From: Fidelibacterota bacterium
GTDB taxonomy: Bacteria; Fidelibacterota; UBA8477
DNA length: 8,851 nt
NCBI GenBank assembly: GCA_021734045.1
Contig: JAIPJR010000090.1
Coordinates: 1 to 8,851, forward strand
Reading direction: 5' to 3'
Translations under genes and position numbers: made by a program
Shown here: one piece after another, positions 1-5,088 of the stretch
Numbering within the stretch: position 1 is the stretch's first letter
Layout of the letters: every line of letters starts with the position of its first letter
The notes under the pieces: model-generated
The model's database searches: none
The model's input: the letters and a program-made list of their open reading frames with translations, nothing else
Told to the model about the DNA's origin: nothing

Positions 1-114
1 GCCATTGGCGATAGCGATTTCCACCCGGGCCTCCAGCTTTTTATAGGCTGGAAATCCGGCCCCTCCGGCACCCACCACACCGGCGGATCTGATTTGTTCA
101 GTTAGGGTAGACAT
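1..114 (-). CDS. RnfC/PduS-like SLBB electron-transfer protein, N-terminal fragment
   Basis: Only the first 38 codons are inside the window; the gene runs off the left edge with its frame open. The visible residues include GVVGAGGAGFPAYKKL followed by a short segment ending in IANG. This glycine-rich loop near the N-terminus is the hallmark of RnfC, PduS and PrdC type proteins, which bind a flavin/NADH-binding fold, an SLBB domain and 4Fe-4S clusters and pass electrons from NADH to a membrane or metabolic partner. The family usually continues with NxxECEPLL, so the trailing ING-like position fits. The start at 114 is the only ATG placing the glycine loop at the usual distance. No Shine-Dalgarno sequence precedes it; a TATTTT box ends 6 nt upstream, so the message may be leaderless. 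Which subfamily it belongs to cannot be told from 38 residues. Confidence 0.75.
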   Translation of the reverse strand, partial: MSTLTEQIRSAGVVGAGGAGFPAYKKLEARVEIAIANG

Positions 115-118
115 GGCG

Positions 119-149
119 GAAAAATAGTGTGCGGGTCAGAGAATCCAAA
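119..149 (-). promoter_or_regulatory. possible promoter for the SLBB gene
   Basis: On the minus strand TTTG (149-146) is followed after 19 nt by TATTTTTC (126-119), which ends 4 nt before the ATG at 114. A classical reading is TTTGGA/TATTTT with a 17-nt spacer. Either way transcription would begin at or within a few bases of the start codon, which agrees with the absence of a ribosome binding site. Both boxes are weak matches in AT-rich DNA, so this is only a suggestion. Confidence 0.25.
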
Positions 150-196
150 GGGGTTGGTTGAATGTTATTGGAGATTTGTTTTTTAGCGCCCATGAT

Positions 197-298
197 TTGC
201 CCTTCGACCAGTCTTCGTAAGGCTACGACTCGGCAGGCCCCGTGAAATTCAACTAAAAGTTGAGCATTTCACAGGGGCAGGCAAGCTCAGGGAGACAA
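197..298. repeat. nested palindromic element, CCCTTCGA...CTCAGGG type
   Basis: The outer arms are TTG-CCCT (197-203) and AGGG-AGA-CAA (289-298), the same arrangement, including the 3-nt bulge after AGGG, as the compact element at 7083-7120. Between GCCCTTCGAC (199-208) and CAAGCTCAGGG (282-292) lies about 73 nt instead of the usual few. That interior carries a strong second hairpin: CCCC (238-241), GTGAAAT (242-248), TCAACT (249-254), loop AAA, AGTTGA (258-263), ATTTCAC (266-272), GGGG (274-277), that is 17 paired bases per side... with small bulges GC and A on the right arm only. It looks like a REP-like element with an enlarged loop. Confidence 0.6.
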
Positions 299-321
299 TT
301 CATGGGATTCACCTGGATACT

Positions 322-381
322 CACTTGGTGCCTTCCTGAGCAAGCTTGTCCGGCTGCTGACGGATCAAAGGACACCAAGTG
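322..381. repeat. palindromic element with 13-bp stem
   Basis: CACTTGGTG plus CCTT (322-334) pairs with AAGG, a one-base bulge (A372) and CACCAAGTG (368-381). The 33-nt loop begins CCTGAGCAAGCTTGTC (335-350), which resembles the reverse-oriented core of the CCCTTCGACAAGCTCAGG family with four extra bases (AAGC). It lies 23 nt from the preceding palindrome. No T-run follows on either side, so it is not a standard intrinsic terminator. Confidence 0.5.
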
Positions 382-395
382 CCTTTCATCAATAA

Positions 396-480
396 ATTCT
401 TCGTGTTTCTCAGTGTCTACTTCGTGTTCTTTTGTGAAATAATCTTATCTGTGTTGGTCTGTGTAATTCTGTGGCTGAAA
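396..480 (-). repeat. degenerate CACAGA-type repeats after the lipobox gene
   Basis: Read in the sense of the adjacent gene (minus strand), the DNA right after the stop codon at 485 shows TTTCAGCCACAGA (480-468), then ACACAGA, AACACAGAT, AACACGAAG and AACACGAAG words separated by a few bases. The same type of sequence follows the stop codons of the ptb-like gene (6916 onward) and of the LD-carboxypeptidase gene (7352 downward). The copies are too divergent to be a recent tandem repeat. Confidence 0.5.
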
Positions 481-484
481 TGGT

Positions 485-778
485 TTAAATCTTGTCTTTC
501 CGATTCCGGCTCAAATGCAAACCACCAAACTCACTGATGACCGCAATATAAAATCCGAAATCATACCACCAGCCCGAGTTATAAACCTCATAAATCCGGA
601 TATCACCATTAAAAATCCCGAAAATCAGCGTCAGCGGCGCAATCCAGCCGTGCCAGATTCCCGACAGAAACCCGGCCTTGTCATCCGGACCGTAGCTGCC
701 ACCGCCCGGCGCGCAACTCCACAAAACAATCATGCCCAATACAAATAATCCCATGATTATCCATTGTTTTCTCATCAT
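485..778 (-). CDS. small lipobox/membrane protein of unknown function
   Basis: The 97-residue product starts with a charged MMRK, a hydrophobic stretch (6-20) and a lipobox-like LWSC with Cys22, followed by a flexible APGGGSYGPDD. This suggests a lipoprotein signal, although Trp at the -2 position is atypical. The rest has two further hydrophobic segments, about 36-56 (AGFLSGIWHGWIAPLTLIFG) and 69-86 (WWYDFGFYIAVIS), with IRIYEVYNSGWWYDFGFY between and across them. I know this general pattern from uncharacterised small proteins in many bacteria but can attach no function. Its ATG overlaps the asparaginase stop (ATGA), and an exact AGGAGG lies 10 nt upstream inside the asparaginase gene, so translation is probably coupled. 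The second Met (775) is an alternative start 13 nt from the same AGGAGG. It might also be a polytopic membrane protein rather than a true lipoprotein. Confidence 0.8.
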   Translation of the reverse strand: MMRKQWIIMGLFVLGMIVLWSCAPGGGSYGPDDKAGFLSGIWHGWIAPLTLIFGIFNGDIRIYEVYNSGWWYDFGFYIAVISEFGGLHLSRNRKDKI

Positions 779-1269
779 GATAATTTCACCTCCTCAAAAA
801 TTCCCTTCTCACGGTTCTTCCGCACATTATCCCAGTCGAATAATTTCCCATTCATGGCAATATACACACCTGGTGGCAACACCTGCGCAAACGCCAAAGC
901 CGCTCCCAGATTGAAAAGCCCGTCCGAGCTACCAAACACAATGGGAATCATGGCGCCAGTGAGAACAATGGTCTTGCCCTTTATCCGCTCGGCCAGATAG
1001 CGCGCTGTTTCAGGCATGGTGTCCGTGCCGTGGGTAATGACAATCTTTTCCTCATCCACCACCCGGCAGTTGTGGGCAATGACCTCCCGGTCGGCATCGG
1101 TCATTTCCAGGCTGTCCATCATCATGAGGGTGCGGTAATTGATTTGTAAATTTGTCCGGGCGGTACGCAACATTTCCGGCAAATGTGTATCTTTGAAATA
1201 GAGATACCCGTTCAACTCATTGTATTCTTTATCAAATGTCCCACCCGTGATTAATATTCGAACTGGCAT
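775..1269 (-). CDS. minimal asparaginase-domain protein
   Basis: The 164-residue product matches only the N-terminal domain of the L-asparaginase I/II family, which hydrolyses asparagine to aspartate and ammonia. Visible motifs are LITGGTFDKEY with the nucleophile-type Thr11, MDSLEMT with Ser53 in the substrate-binding position, ITHGTDTM with the Thr82-Asp83 pair, TGAMIPI and SDGxFNL, and NVRKN where Lys151 could be the triad lysine. Full enzymes are about 320-340 residues with a C-terminal domain that completes the active site of the neighbouring subunit; here the frame ends cleanly after this domain, as in known stand-alone asparaginase-domain proteins. The substrate is therefore uncertain. 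A TTG at 1278 extends the frame by three codons, but AAGGGG (1280-1285) is spaced correctly (10 nt) for the ATG at 1269 and is only 1 nt from the TTG. No signal peptide is visible, so it should be cytoplasmic. Confidence 0.85.
   Translation of the reverse strand: MPVRILITGGTFDKEYNELNGYLYFKDTHLPEMLRTARTNLQINYRTLMMMDSLEMTDADREVIAHNCRVVDEEKIVITHGTDTMPETARYLAERIKGKTIVLTGAMIPIVFGSSDGLFNLGAALAFAQVLPPGVYIAMNGKLFDWDNVRKNREKGIFEEVKLS
789..794 (-). promoter_or_regulatory. Shine-Dalgarno AGGAGG of the lipobox gene
   Basis: AGGAGG followed by TGA on the minus strand, within the last codons of the asparaginase gene, 10 nt before the ATG at 778. It is the strongest ribosome binding site in the window and supports the small downstream gene as real and as translated from the same message. 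Confidence 0.75.
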
Positions 1270-1279
1270 TCCCTGCAAT

Positions 1280-1285
1280 CCCCTT
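1280..1285 (-). promoter_or_regulatory. Shine-Dalgarno AAGGGG deciding the asparaginase start
   Basis: AAGGGG on the minus strand lies 10 nt before the ATG at 1269 but practically touches the TTG at 1278, which favours the ATG start. Confidence 0.5.
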
Positions 1286-1396
1286 CCCGCTGGTTAATCA
1301 ATTATCACTCAGGCCGTGAAGCCACAAATCATCTGCCAATTTAGCGGTCAATACCCCCGTCCCCAAATGGACAGGCCGAATAATTTCACTGAAAAA

Positions 1397-1413
1397 GCAA
1401 TTGGCAAAATTGC
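1397..1413 (-). terminator. weak candidate terminator after the methyltransferase gene
   Basis: On the minus strand GCAATT, loop TTGCC, AATTGC, then TTTTTC (1396-1391). The hairpin with a T5 tract begins 60 nt past the stop codon at 1474. The stem has only 6 bp and is AT-rich, so termination would be inefficient, but position and orientation fit. Confidence 0.35.
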
Positions 1414-1473
1414 AGATTTGCATAACCCTCTGACCAATCCAGAGCAAGTTGGTGAATGGCGAATGGCACCCTG

Positions 1474-1998
1474 TCAAAACACCCCCGGGATCAATCGCTT
1501 TGTTCGACGCATGTATTCCTCATAGGCATTTCCGAATCGTGCTCTGTTTTCCAGCTCCTCATTACGAATCGTGAATAAAACAAACACGGTGGCCACCGCA
1601 CCCAGCGTCAAACTGACTTGGGCTGGATTTTTCAAAACTATCCCCCAAGTCAAGTAAAACAGGGAAGCGTACATGGGATGGCGAAGATGTCGAAAAATCC
1701 CGTGTTCGATCAAGTTCGTAGTACACTCCCAATCACCTACTGCCTGGCCGGAAGTGCGCAGGAGATAAAACCCGGCCAGAACCAGATAGACTGAAAACAT
1801 TAGCAGTAACCAGGAAACAATCTGCCCAAGTGAAAAGGGATTCGTGAACCAATGCGGGACATTGAGTACAAACAGTCCCAGCACGGCCTCAAACACAAAA
1901 AAACGCGGGTAGCCGTGCGAGTGGAGCTTACTTAATGAGGACCATGAGACCCACAAAATCAATAGTGAACCGATGATAAAAACAATGCCAAGTACCAT
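1474..1998 (-). CDS. isoprenylcysteine carboxylmethyltransferase-like membrane protein
   Basis: The 174-residue product belongs to the ICMT/PEMT membrane methyltransferase fold, which uses S-adenosylmethionine to methylate lipid-like or membrane-bound substrates. Hydrophobic segments lie at about 2-18, 32-47, 60-79, 109-123 and 127-144. The C-terminal signature is present: HGIFRHLRHPMYAS (99-112), with the RHPMY cofactor/substrate motif at 106-110, then RNEELE (145-150), FGNAYEEYMRRTKRLIPG (155-172) ending the protein, all as usual for bacterial members. The true substrate of bacterial homologues is mostly unknown. I start at the ATG at 1998 because AGGGG lies 7 nt upstream and the protein then begins directly with a membrane segment. 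The frame stays open to an ATG at 2103, but the extra 35 residues are polar, low in resemblance to anything and lack a ribosome site. The gap to the upstream stop is 149 nt; a TATAAA (2034-2029) lies in it but without a good -35 box. Confidence 0.85.
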   Translation of the reverse strand: MVLGIVFIIGSLLILWVSWSSLSKLHSHGYPRFFVFEAVLGLFVLNVPHWFTNPFSLGQIVSWLLLMFSVYLVLAGFYLLRTSGQAVGDWECTTNLIEHGIFRHLRHPMYASLFYLTWGIVLKNPAQVSLTLGAVATVFVLFTIRNEELENRARFGNAYEEYMRRTKRLIPGVF

Positions 1999-2002
1999 AT
2001 CG

Positions 2003-2010
2003 CCACCCCT
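2003..2010 (-). promoter_or_regulatory. Shine-Dalgarno AGGGGTGG deciding the methyltransferase start
   Basis: AGGGG is 7 nt before the ATG at 1998 on the minus strand and inside the longer open frame, so it supports the shorter 174-residue protein over the 209-residue reading. Confidence 0.55.
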
Positions 2011-2147
2011 GATCAGGCTGTGCAGGAATTTATATTCAACCACATTTTTTCGATAGCTGATTTTGTTGGACCTTTGAGAGCCAATGGACGACCACGGAAT
2101 CATATTGTGGCTACGCGCATGCTAGCACGGGCATTCTGTTCAGCAGA

Positions 2148-2933
2148 TTAAAAAATGGTCGCTTCGCTTAAATCCGCCTGGTACCCCTTTAGCAATGCAT
2201 AGGTCACCTTGTCCATTCGGGCACCATTGAAGATGGCATGTTTTACCTTGCACTTGAAAACCACGTGCCGCAGTGTTGCATTTTTGAAACTTGTGCCCCG
2301 GAGTGCTGAGTTTTTAATCGTTACGTTGTTCAAGGTCATCCCGTCAAACCTGACGCCGGACAATTCACACGCTGAAAAACTTGTCCCCTCCAGTTGGGCA
2401 TCTTTGACACTAGCCCCCTTGAGGTTTGAACTCTTGAAGGTACAGGCAGTCAGGTTGGCGCCATCAAAGCTGCAATGCGCCAACTCACAGGATTTGAAAC
2501 TGGCACCACTAAGGTTGGCATTCGCGAAATTATTGTTTTTTAAATCGCTGCTTTTAAATGAGCTGCCGGAAAGATCGGAATCGTGTAAATCCGAATCTGA
2601 CAAATTGCTGGCGTGAATTTTTCCCGATTTCAGATCGGTTGAATCAAGCTTGGATTCCGCCAGGCTGCTGCGCGACAAATCCCAGGTAAAGCGACTGCGC
2701 AACTCTTCACTTTTCTCAGAAATACTTTCGACCAGCTCGGAAATGTCGCCCAGCGAGGAAACCGTTCGCAGAAACGCTGATTCCTGATCCTGACCCTCTG
2801 CGATCAAGTCGTCGTAGCGATCAATCAGGTTGTGTAATAGCTCCTCACGCAAATCCTTGACGCCAGGAGAATTCTCATAAGGCTTAAAAATATCTTCCAG
2901 ATAGCCGGCTAAATTATCGTGTTTTGATTTCAT
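2148..2933 (-). CDS. HAAS-like domain / pentapeptide-repeat protein, PadR partner
   Basis: The 261-residue product has two parts. Residues about 5-78 form a helical domain (GYLEDIFKPY..., DLREELLHNLIDRYDDLIAEGQDQESAFLRTVSSLGDISELVESI in pieces) of the HAAS/DUF1700 type, which usually sits in genes next to PadR regulators and ends with a Gly-Asp after a GxSxExA-like helix. After a polar linker, residues about 95-258 are pentapeptide repeats of A(D/N)LXX form, which fold into a square right-handed beta-coil. The repeats are in exact 20-residue turns: SSFKSSDL, ASFKSCEL, CTFKSSNL, TSFSACEL, VTIKNSAL begin at 124, 144, 164, 184 and 204. No membrane segment or signal peptide is seen, so it is cytoplasmic. 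The start at 2933 (ATG) is preferred to the TTG at 2948, which lacks a ribosome site. It begins 20 nt after the padR stop and is surely in the same operon. The biochemical role is unknown; binding to PadR or DNA mimicry are inferences. Confidence 0.85.
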   Translation of the reverse strand: MKSKHDNLAGYLEDIFKPYENSPGVKDLREELLHNLIDRYDDLIAEGQDQESAFLRTVSSLGDISELVESISEKSEELRSRFTWDLSRSSLAESKLDSTDLKSGKIHASNLSDSDLHDSDLSGSSFKSSDLKNNNFANANLSGASFKSCELAHCSFDGANLTACTFKSSNLKGASVKDAQLEGTSFSACELSGVRFDGMTLNNVTIKNSALRGTSFKNATLRHVVFKCKVKHAIFNGARMDKVTYALLKGYQADLSEATIF

Positions 2934-2953
2934 TTTTAAATATCCCAATTCTG

Positions 2954-3283
2954 TTAGATCAATTGATCAATGATGTGTTTTGCATATTCCCAACTTTGCT
3001 TTTTGGCAGCATAGGTTGCCCCTCCTCTTTGTGTAATCCGGTAGTATTTTCGGCGGGCACCCTGGGTTTCATCACCCCAATAAGAGGTGATGAGACCGGC
3101 TTTTTCCATTCGTTTCAGACTGGAGTACATGGTGGCCTCCTTGAGCTCGAATTCACCACCGGACGTGGTAAGAATCGACTTGCTGATCTGGTAACCATAT
3201 TTATCGCCATCCAACAGCAATCTGAGAATGATGGTGTCGATATGCCCACGAATTAAGTCTGATGATATGTTACCGGTGTCCAT
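2954..3283 (-). CDS. PadR-family transcriptional repressor
   Basis: The 109-residue product is a typical small PadR protein: a winged-helix DNA-binding domain with a short C-terminal dimerisation helix. Visible are IIRLLL-like helix 1 (18-24, IILRLLL), DKYGYQI (27-33), a recognition helix with ELKEATMYSSLKRMEKAGLI (46-65, Ala50-Met52 replacing the common G/P-TLYxxLxRLE), the wing with GARRKYYRIT (75-84), and a final amphipathic helix. PadR proteins usually repress their own operon and a nearby transporter, detoxification or envelope gene. GGAG stands 7 nt before the ATG at 3283. The promoter upstream carries a palindrome in the -35/-10 spacer, so autorepression is likely. The gene directly downstream encodes the HAAS/pentapeptide protein. 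The inducing ligand cannot be read from the sequence. Confidence 0.92.
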   Translation of the reverse strand: MDTGNISSDLIRGHIDTIILRLLLDGDKYGYQISKSILTTSGGEFELKEATMYSSLKRMEKAGLITSYWGDETQGARRKYYRITQRGGATYAAKKQSWEYAKHIIDQLI

Positions 3284-3306
3284 GCCTTTGCTCCGTTTCT
3301 GATTGC

Positions 3307-3335
3307 AATATATGACATATTACTATGTCTGTCAA
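3307..3335 (-). promoter_or_regulatory. sigma-70 promoter of the padR operon
   Basis: On the minus strand TTGACA (3335-3330), a 17-nt spacer (3329-3313) and TATATT (3312-3307): a perfect -35, ideal spacing and a five-of-six -10. Transcription would start near 3300, leaving a leader of about 17 nt before the padR ATG with GGAG in it. It is by far the best promoter in the window. Confidence 0.75.
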
Positions 3336-3343
3336 TGTAATAT
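3314..3343. promoter_or_regulatory. probable PadR operator
   Basis: GACATA-TTAC-TATGTC (3314-3329) is a perfect 6-bp palindrome that fills the -35/-10 spacer of the padR promoter. It overlaps a second inverted repeat, ATATTAC (3317-3323) and GTAATAT (3337-3343), whose half-site centres are 20 bp apart, covering the -35 box. PadR proteins bind short AT-rich dyads with ATGT/ACAT elements over promoters; here ACAT and ATGT lie 6 nt apart. Assignment to this PadR is inferred from position and dyad type. Confidence 0.6.
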
Positions 3344-3449
3344 TTCTGTAATGGTAATTCGAGCCCATTCTGGCCATCAAGTGATCTCAAACAGCACGGT
3401 AGAGGAAAAACCATTGGTATTATGGTTGGTTTTTACATATTCACACCTG

Positions 3450-4046
3450 ATGAACTTCCTGGCCCACTTCGCCCTGTCAAATAATAACCCGGATTTGATT
3501 CTGGGAAATTTTCTGGGTGATTTTCTGAAGGCGGGCGAAGAAATCCACTGGCCAATTCCGATCCGGCAAGGGATTCTGCTCCATCGAAAGATCGATCAGT
3601 TCACGGATGCCCATCAAGCGGTAAAAAAACTGCGCCGACAGTTCAGCTCAGAGCGGCGACGGGTTTCCGGAATTATTCTGGATGTCACGTTTGACCATTT
3701 ATTGCTACGGTTTTGGGATCAGTATTATCCTGACATTGATCCAGATGGCTTCATTCAAGACAGCTACCGTATTTTGGAACAGGCCCGGAACAAATTCCCG
3801 CCGCGCGCACAACGGTTCTTCCATTATCTCACCACAGTCAATCTGCTGGCATCATACCGACAGCTGAAAGGGGTTGCGCTGGCCCTGGACCAATTATCCC
3901 ACCGATTAAGACAACCCAATCACCTGGCGGGCGCGCATATGGAACTGAATCGGCTGGACGGCGTGCTGGCAGTGGGATTTAATCAACTCTATCCGGATCT
4001 CATGCGTTATTGCCAAAAATGGATCGCCACCGAATTAACCGGCTGA
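3450..4046 (+). CDS. acpH: acyl carrier protein phosphodiesterase
   Basis: The 198-residue product matches AcpH, the Mn-dependent hydrolase that removes 4'-phosphopantetheine from holo-acyl carrier protein and so recycles the prosthetic group in the cytoplasm. The order of motifs fits: MNFLAHFALS at the very N-terminus, LILGNFLGDFLKA (17-28), GILLHRKIDQFTDAH (41-55), the R-rich helix RRVSG (70-74), and DVTFDHLLLRFW (78-89), with His45, Asp49, Asp53, His55, Asp78, Asp82 and His83 as likely metal and catalytic residues of the HD-like site. Length equals that of the E. coli protein (about 193). The frame is open back to 3303, but all homologues begin MN(F/Y)LAH, so I start at 3450. No Shine-Dalgarno precedes it; TTGGTA (3414-3419) and CATATT (3436-3441, spacer 16) could be a promoter that starts transcription almost at the ATG. 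It is divergent from padR, with 166 nt between the starts. Confidence 0.9.
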   Translation: MNFLAHFALSNNNPDLILGNFLGDFLKAGEEIHWPIPIRQGILLHRKIDQFTDAHQAVKKLRRQFSSERRRVSGIILDVTFDHLLLRFWDQYYPDIDPDGFIQDSYRILEQARNKFPPRAQRFFHYLTTVNLLASYRQLKGVALALDQLSHRLRQPNHLAGAHMELNRLDGVLAVGFNQLYPDLMRYCQKWIATELTG

Positions 4047-4085
4047 GTTTTTCATTTCCAGCCCGAAAAGCCATTGGCATTCTAA

Positions 4086-4118
4086 CATTCATTGTGCGAG
4101 TTTTCCCCTGAATGAATG
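4086..4118. repeat. 8-bp inverted repeat between acpH and the hydrolase
   Basis: CATTCATT (4086-4093) and AATGAATG (4111-4118) are perfect inverse copies 17 nt apart, located 40 nt after the acpH stop. The spacer is TTTT- and CCCC-containing. There is no T-run after the right arm. It could be an operator or a weak hairpin; chance is possible for such simple AT-rich arms. Confidence 0.35.
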
Positions 4119-4191
4119 ATGGAAAGGACATTGGAACCGGGATGGGCAGGCGAACGAAACATATTCTTGAGCCGGAACTTGAACATTTGAA

Positions 4192-5022
4192 ATGAAATAC
4201 CTCTGGAAAATTAATGACCGCCATTGTTCAGACCGGGCAATACCCCGGAAAACAAGCCAGGTCAGGCTAAAAACGCTGACTGTTTTGCTTTTCATCGTCC
4301 GTATGGGTTCTGCCACCCCAAATCCCGATTATGTCGTTTTACTGCACGGATTGGCGCAATCTGAGACCTCCATGCTCCTGCTGGAATACAATCTGCGCAA
4401 ATATGACTATAACATCGTGAACATTGATTACCCCGGACGCAGCATGCCTATTCATGAAATTGCCGCCGGATTGGAAGACTCCCTCCGGATTCTCTGTCCC
4501 GATACCACACGGGAAATGCACTTCATCACCCACTCCATGGGCGGCATCGTACTGCGGTATTATCTGGCAGAGCATGAAATTCCCAATCTGGGACGGATTG
4601 TCATGCTGGCACCGCCCAATAAAGGGAGTCAGATTGTGGATGAGGTGGGCGATTGGTGGCTGTTTGAAGTTGTCATGGGGCCGGCCGGTGAAGAATTGGG
4701 AACCCAGGCCCTGAGTGTGCCCGGGAAATTACCACCGGTGGATTATCCGGTGGGCATTATCGCCGGCAATGTCTCTATCGCGCCCCATTTTTCTGCCATT
4801 CTGCCCGGTCCGGATGATGGCGCGGTGAGTGTGTCCCACACCCAGGTTCCAGGCATGACCGACTTTCTGGTGGTCCCCTATCCCCATACGCTGATGGTAA
4901 GCATTCCTAAAATTGCCGAAGAAGCTGCGTATTTTCTGGAAAATGGCCGATTTGACCACAGTCGCTGGAACCAGTCGGACTCCCTGGATCGGGCGCCGGA
5001 CCATTCTGAAGAAGGCCCATAG
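4192..5022 (+). CDS. alpha/beta hydrolase (esterase/lipase-like), probably exported
   Basis: The 276-residue product has the alpha/beta-hydrolase core of lipase-like enzymes. After a basic N-terminal tail, LKTLTVLLFIVRMGSA (26-41) looks like a signal or anchor segment. The catalytic parts follow in order: YVVLLHGLAQS (47-57) with the HG oxyanion motif at 52-53, a conserved YPGRS (80-84), the nucleophile elbow THSMGG with Ser115, LAPPNKGSQ (139-147), the acid in GPDDGAVSV (Asp208 or Asp209) and the base in YPHTLM (His232). The NKGS after LAPP is common in lipases and DUF676/PGAP1-like hydrolases acting on lipids or acyl esters. The substrate is unknown. The start at 4192 is the first in-frame ATG after a stop; GGAA 14 nt upstream is a poor ribosome site, and a shorter start at Met38 would remove the hydrophobic segment. 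The CPBP gene follows after 66 nt. Confidence 0.82.
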   Translation: MKYLWKINDRHCSDRAIPRKTSQVRLKTLTVLLFIVRMGSATPNPDYVVLLHGLAQSETSMLLLEYNLRKYDYNIVNIDYPGRSMPIHEIAAGLEDSLRILCPDTTREMHFITHSMGGIVLRYYLAEHEIPNLGRIVMLAPPNKGSQIVDEVGDWWLFEVVMGPAGEELGTQALSVPGKLPPVDYPVGIIAGNVSIAPHFSAILPGPDDGAVSVSHTQVPGMTDFLVVPYPHTLMVSIPKIAEEAAYFLENGRFDHSRWNQSDSLDRAPDHSEEGP

Positions 5023-5088
5023 CATTTCCAGAACAAATCATGTATTTCCCGTTTCCATCTGGCCGGTGGACACTCTATTTTCCTTCCA

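Larger units (their letters stand above)
115..484. other. gene-free region with palindromes and degenerate repeats
   Basis: This stretch lies between the start of the SLBB gene and the stop of the small lipobox protein. It contains a nested palindrome (197-298), a second palindrome (322-381) and, from about 396 to 480, a run of degenerate TTCGTGTT / TCTGTG words. No ORF in it has a recognisable domain or a convincing ribosome binding site; the longest (260-442, plus) runs straight through the palindromes and is judged non-coding. Confidence 0.7.

Noticed and set aside
260-442. 60-residue plus-strand ORF in the left gene-free region
   Set aside because: It runs through the arms of two palindromes and the degenerate repeats, lacks a ribosome binding site and shows no protein-like pattern.
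1270-1278. TTG start adding three codons to the asparaginase
   Set aside because: AAGGGG is 1 nt from the TTG but 10 nt from the ATG at 1269.
1316-1525. 69-residue plus-strand ORF between asparaginase and methyltransferase genes
   Set aside because: No ribosome site, no family pattern, and it overlaps the 3' end of the methyltransferase gene.
1999-2103. 35-residue N-terminal extension of the methyltransferase
   Set aside because: The internal ATG at 1998 has a good Shine-Dalgarno and begins directly with a membrane segment, as homologues do; the extension has neither.
2109-2137. GCATGC / TGCTAGCA palindromes between the pentapeptide and methyltransferase genes
   Set aside because: Short overlapping palindromes with no T-tract after them; not enough for a terminator or operator call.
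2209-2616. 135-residue plus-strand ORF opposite the pentapeptide gene
   Set aside because: Its leucine/alanine-rich pattern is the complement of the periodic pentapeptide codons; no independent support.
2934-2948. TTG start adding five codons to the pentapeptide protein
   Set aside because: No ribosome binding site in front of the TTG, which lies 5 nt after the padR stop; the ATG at 2933 is the natural start.
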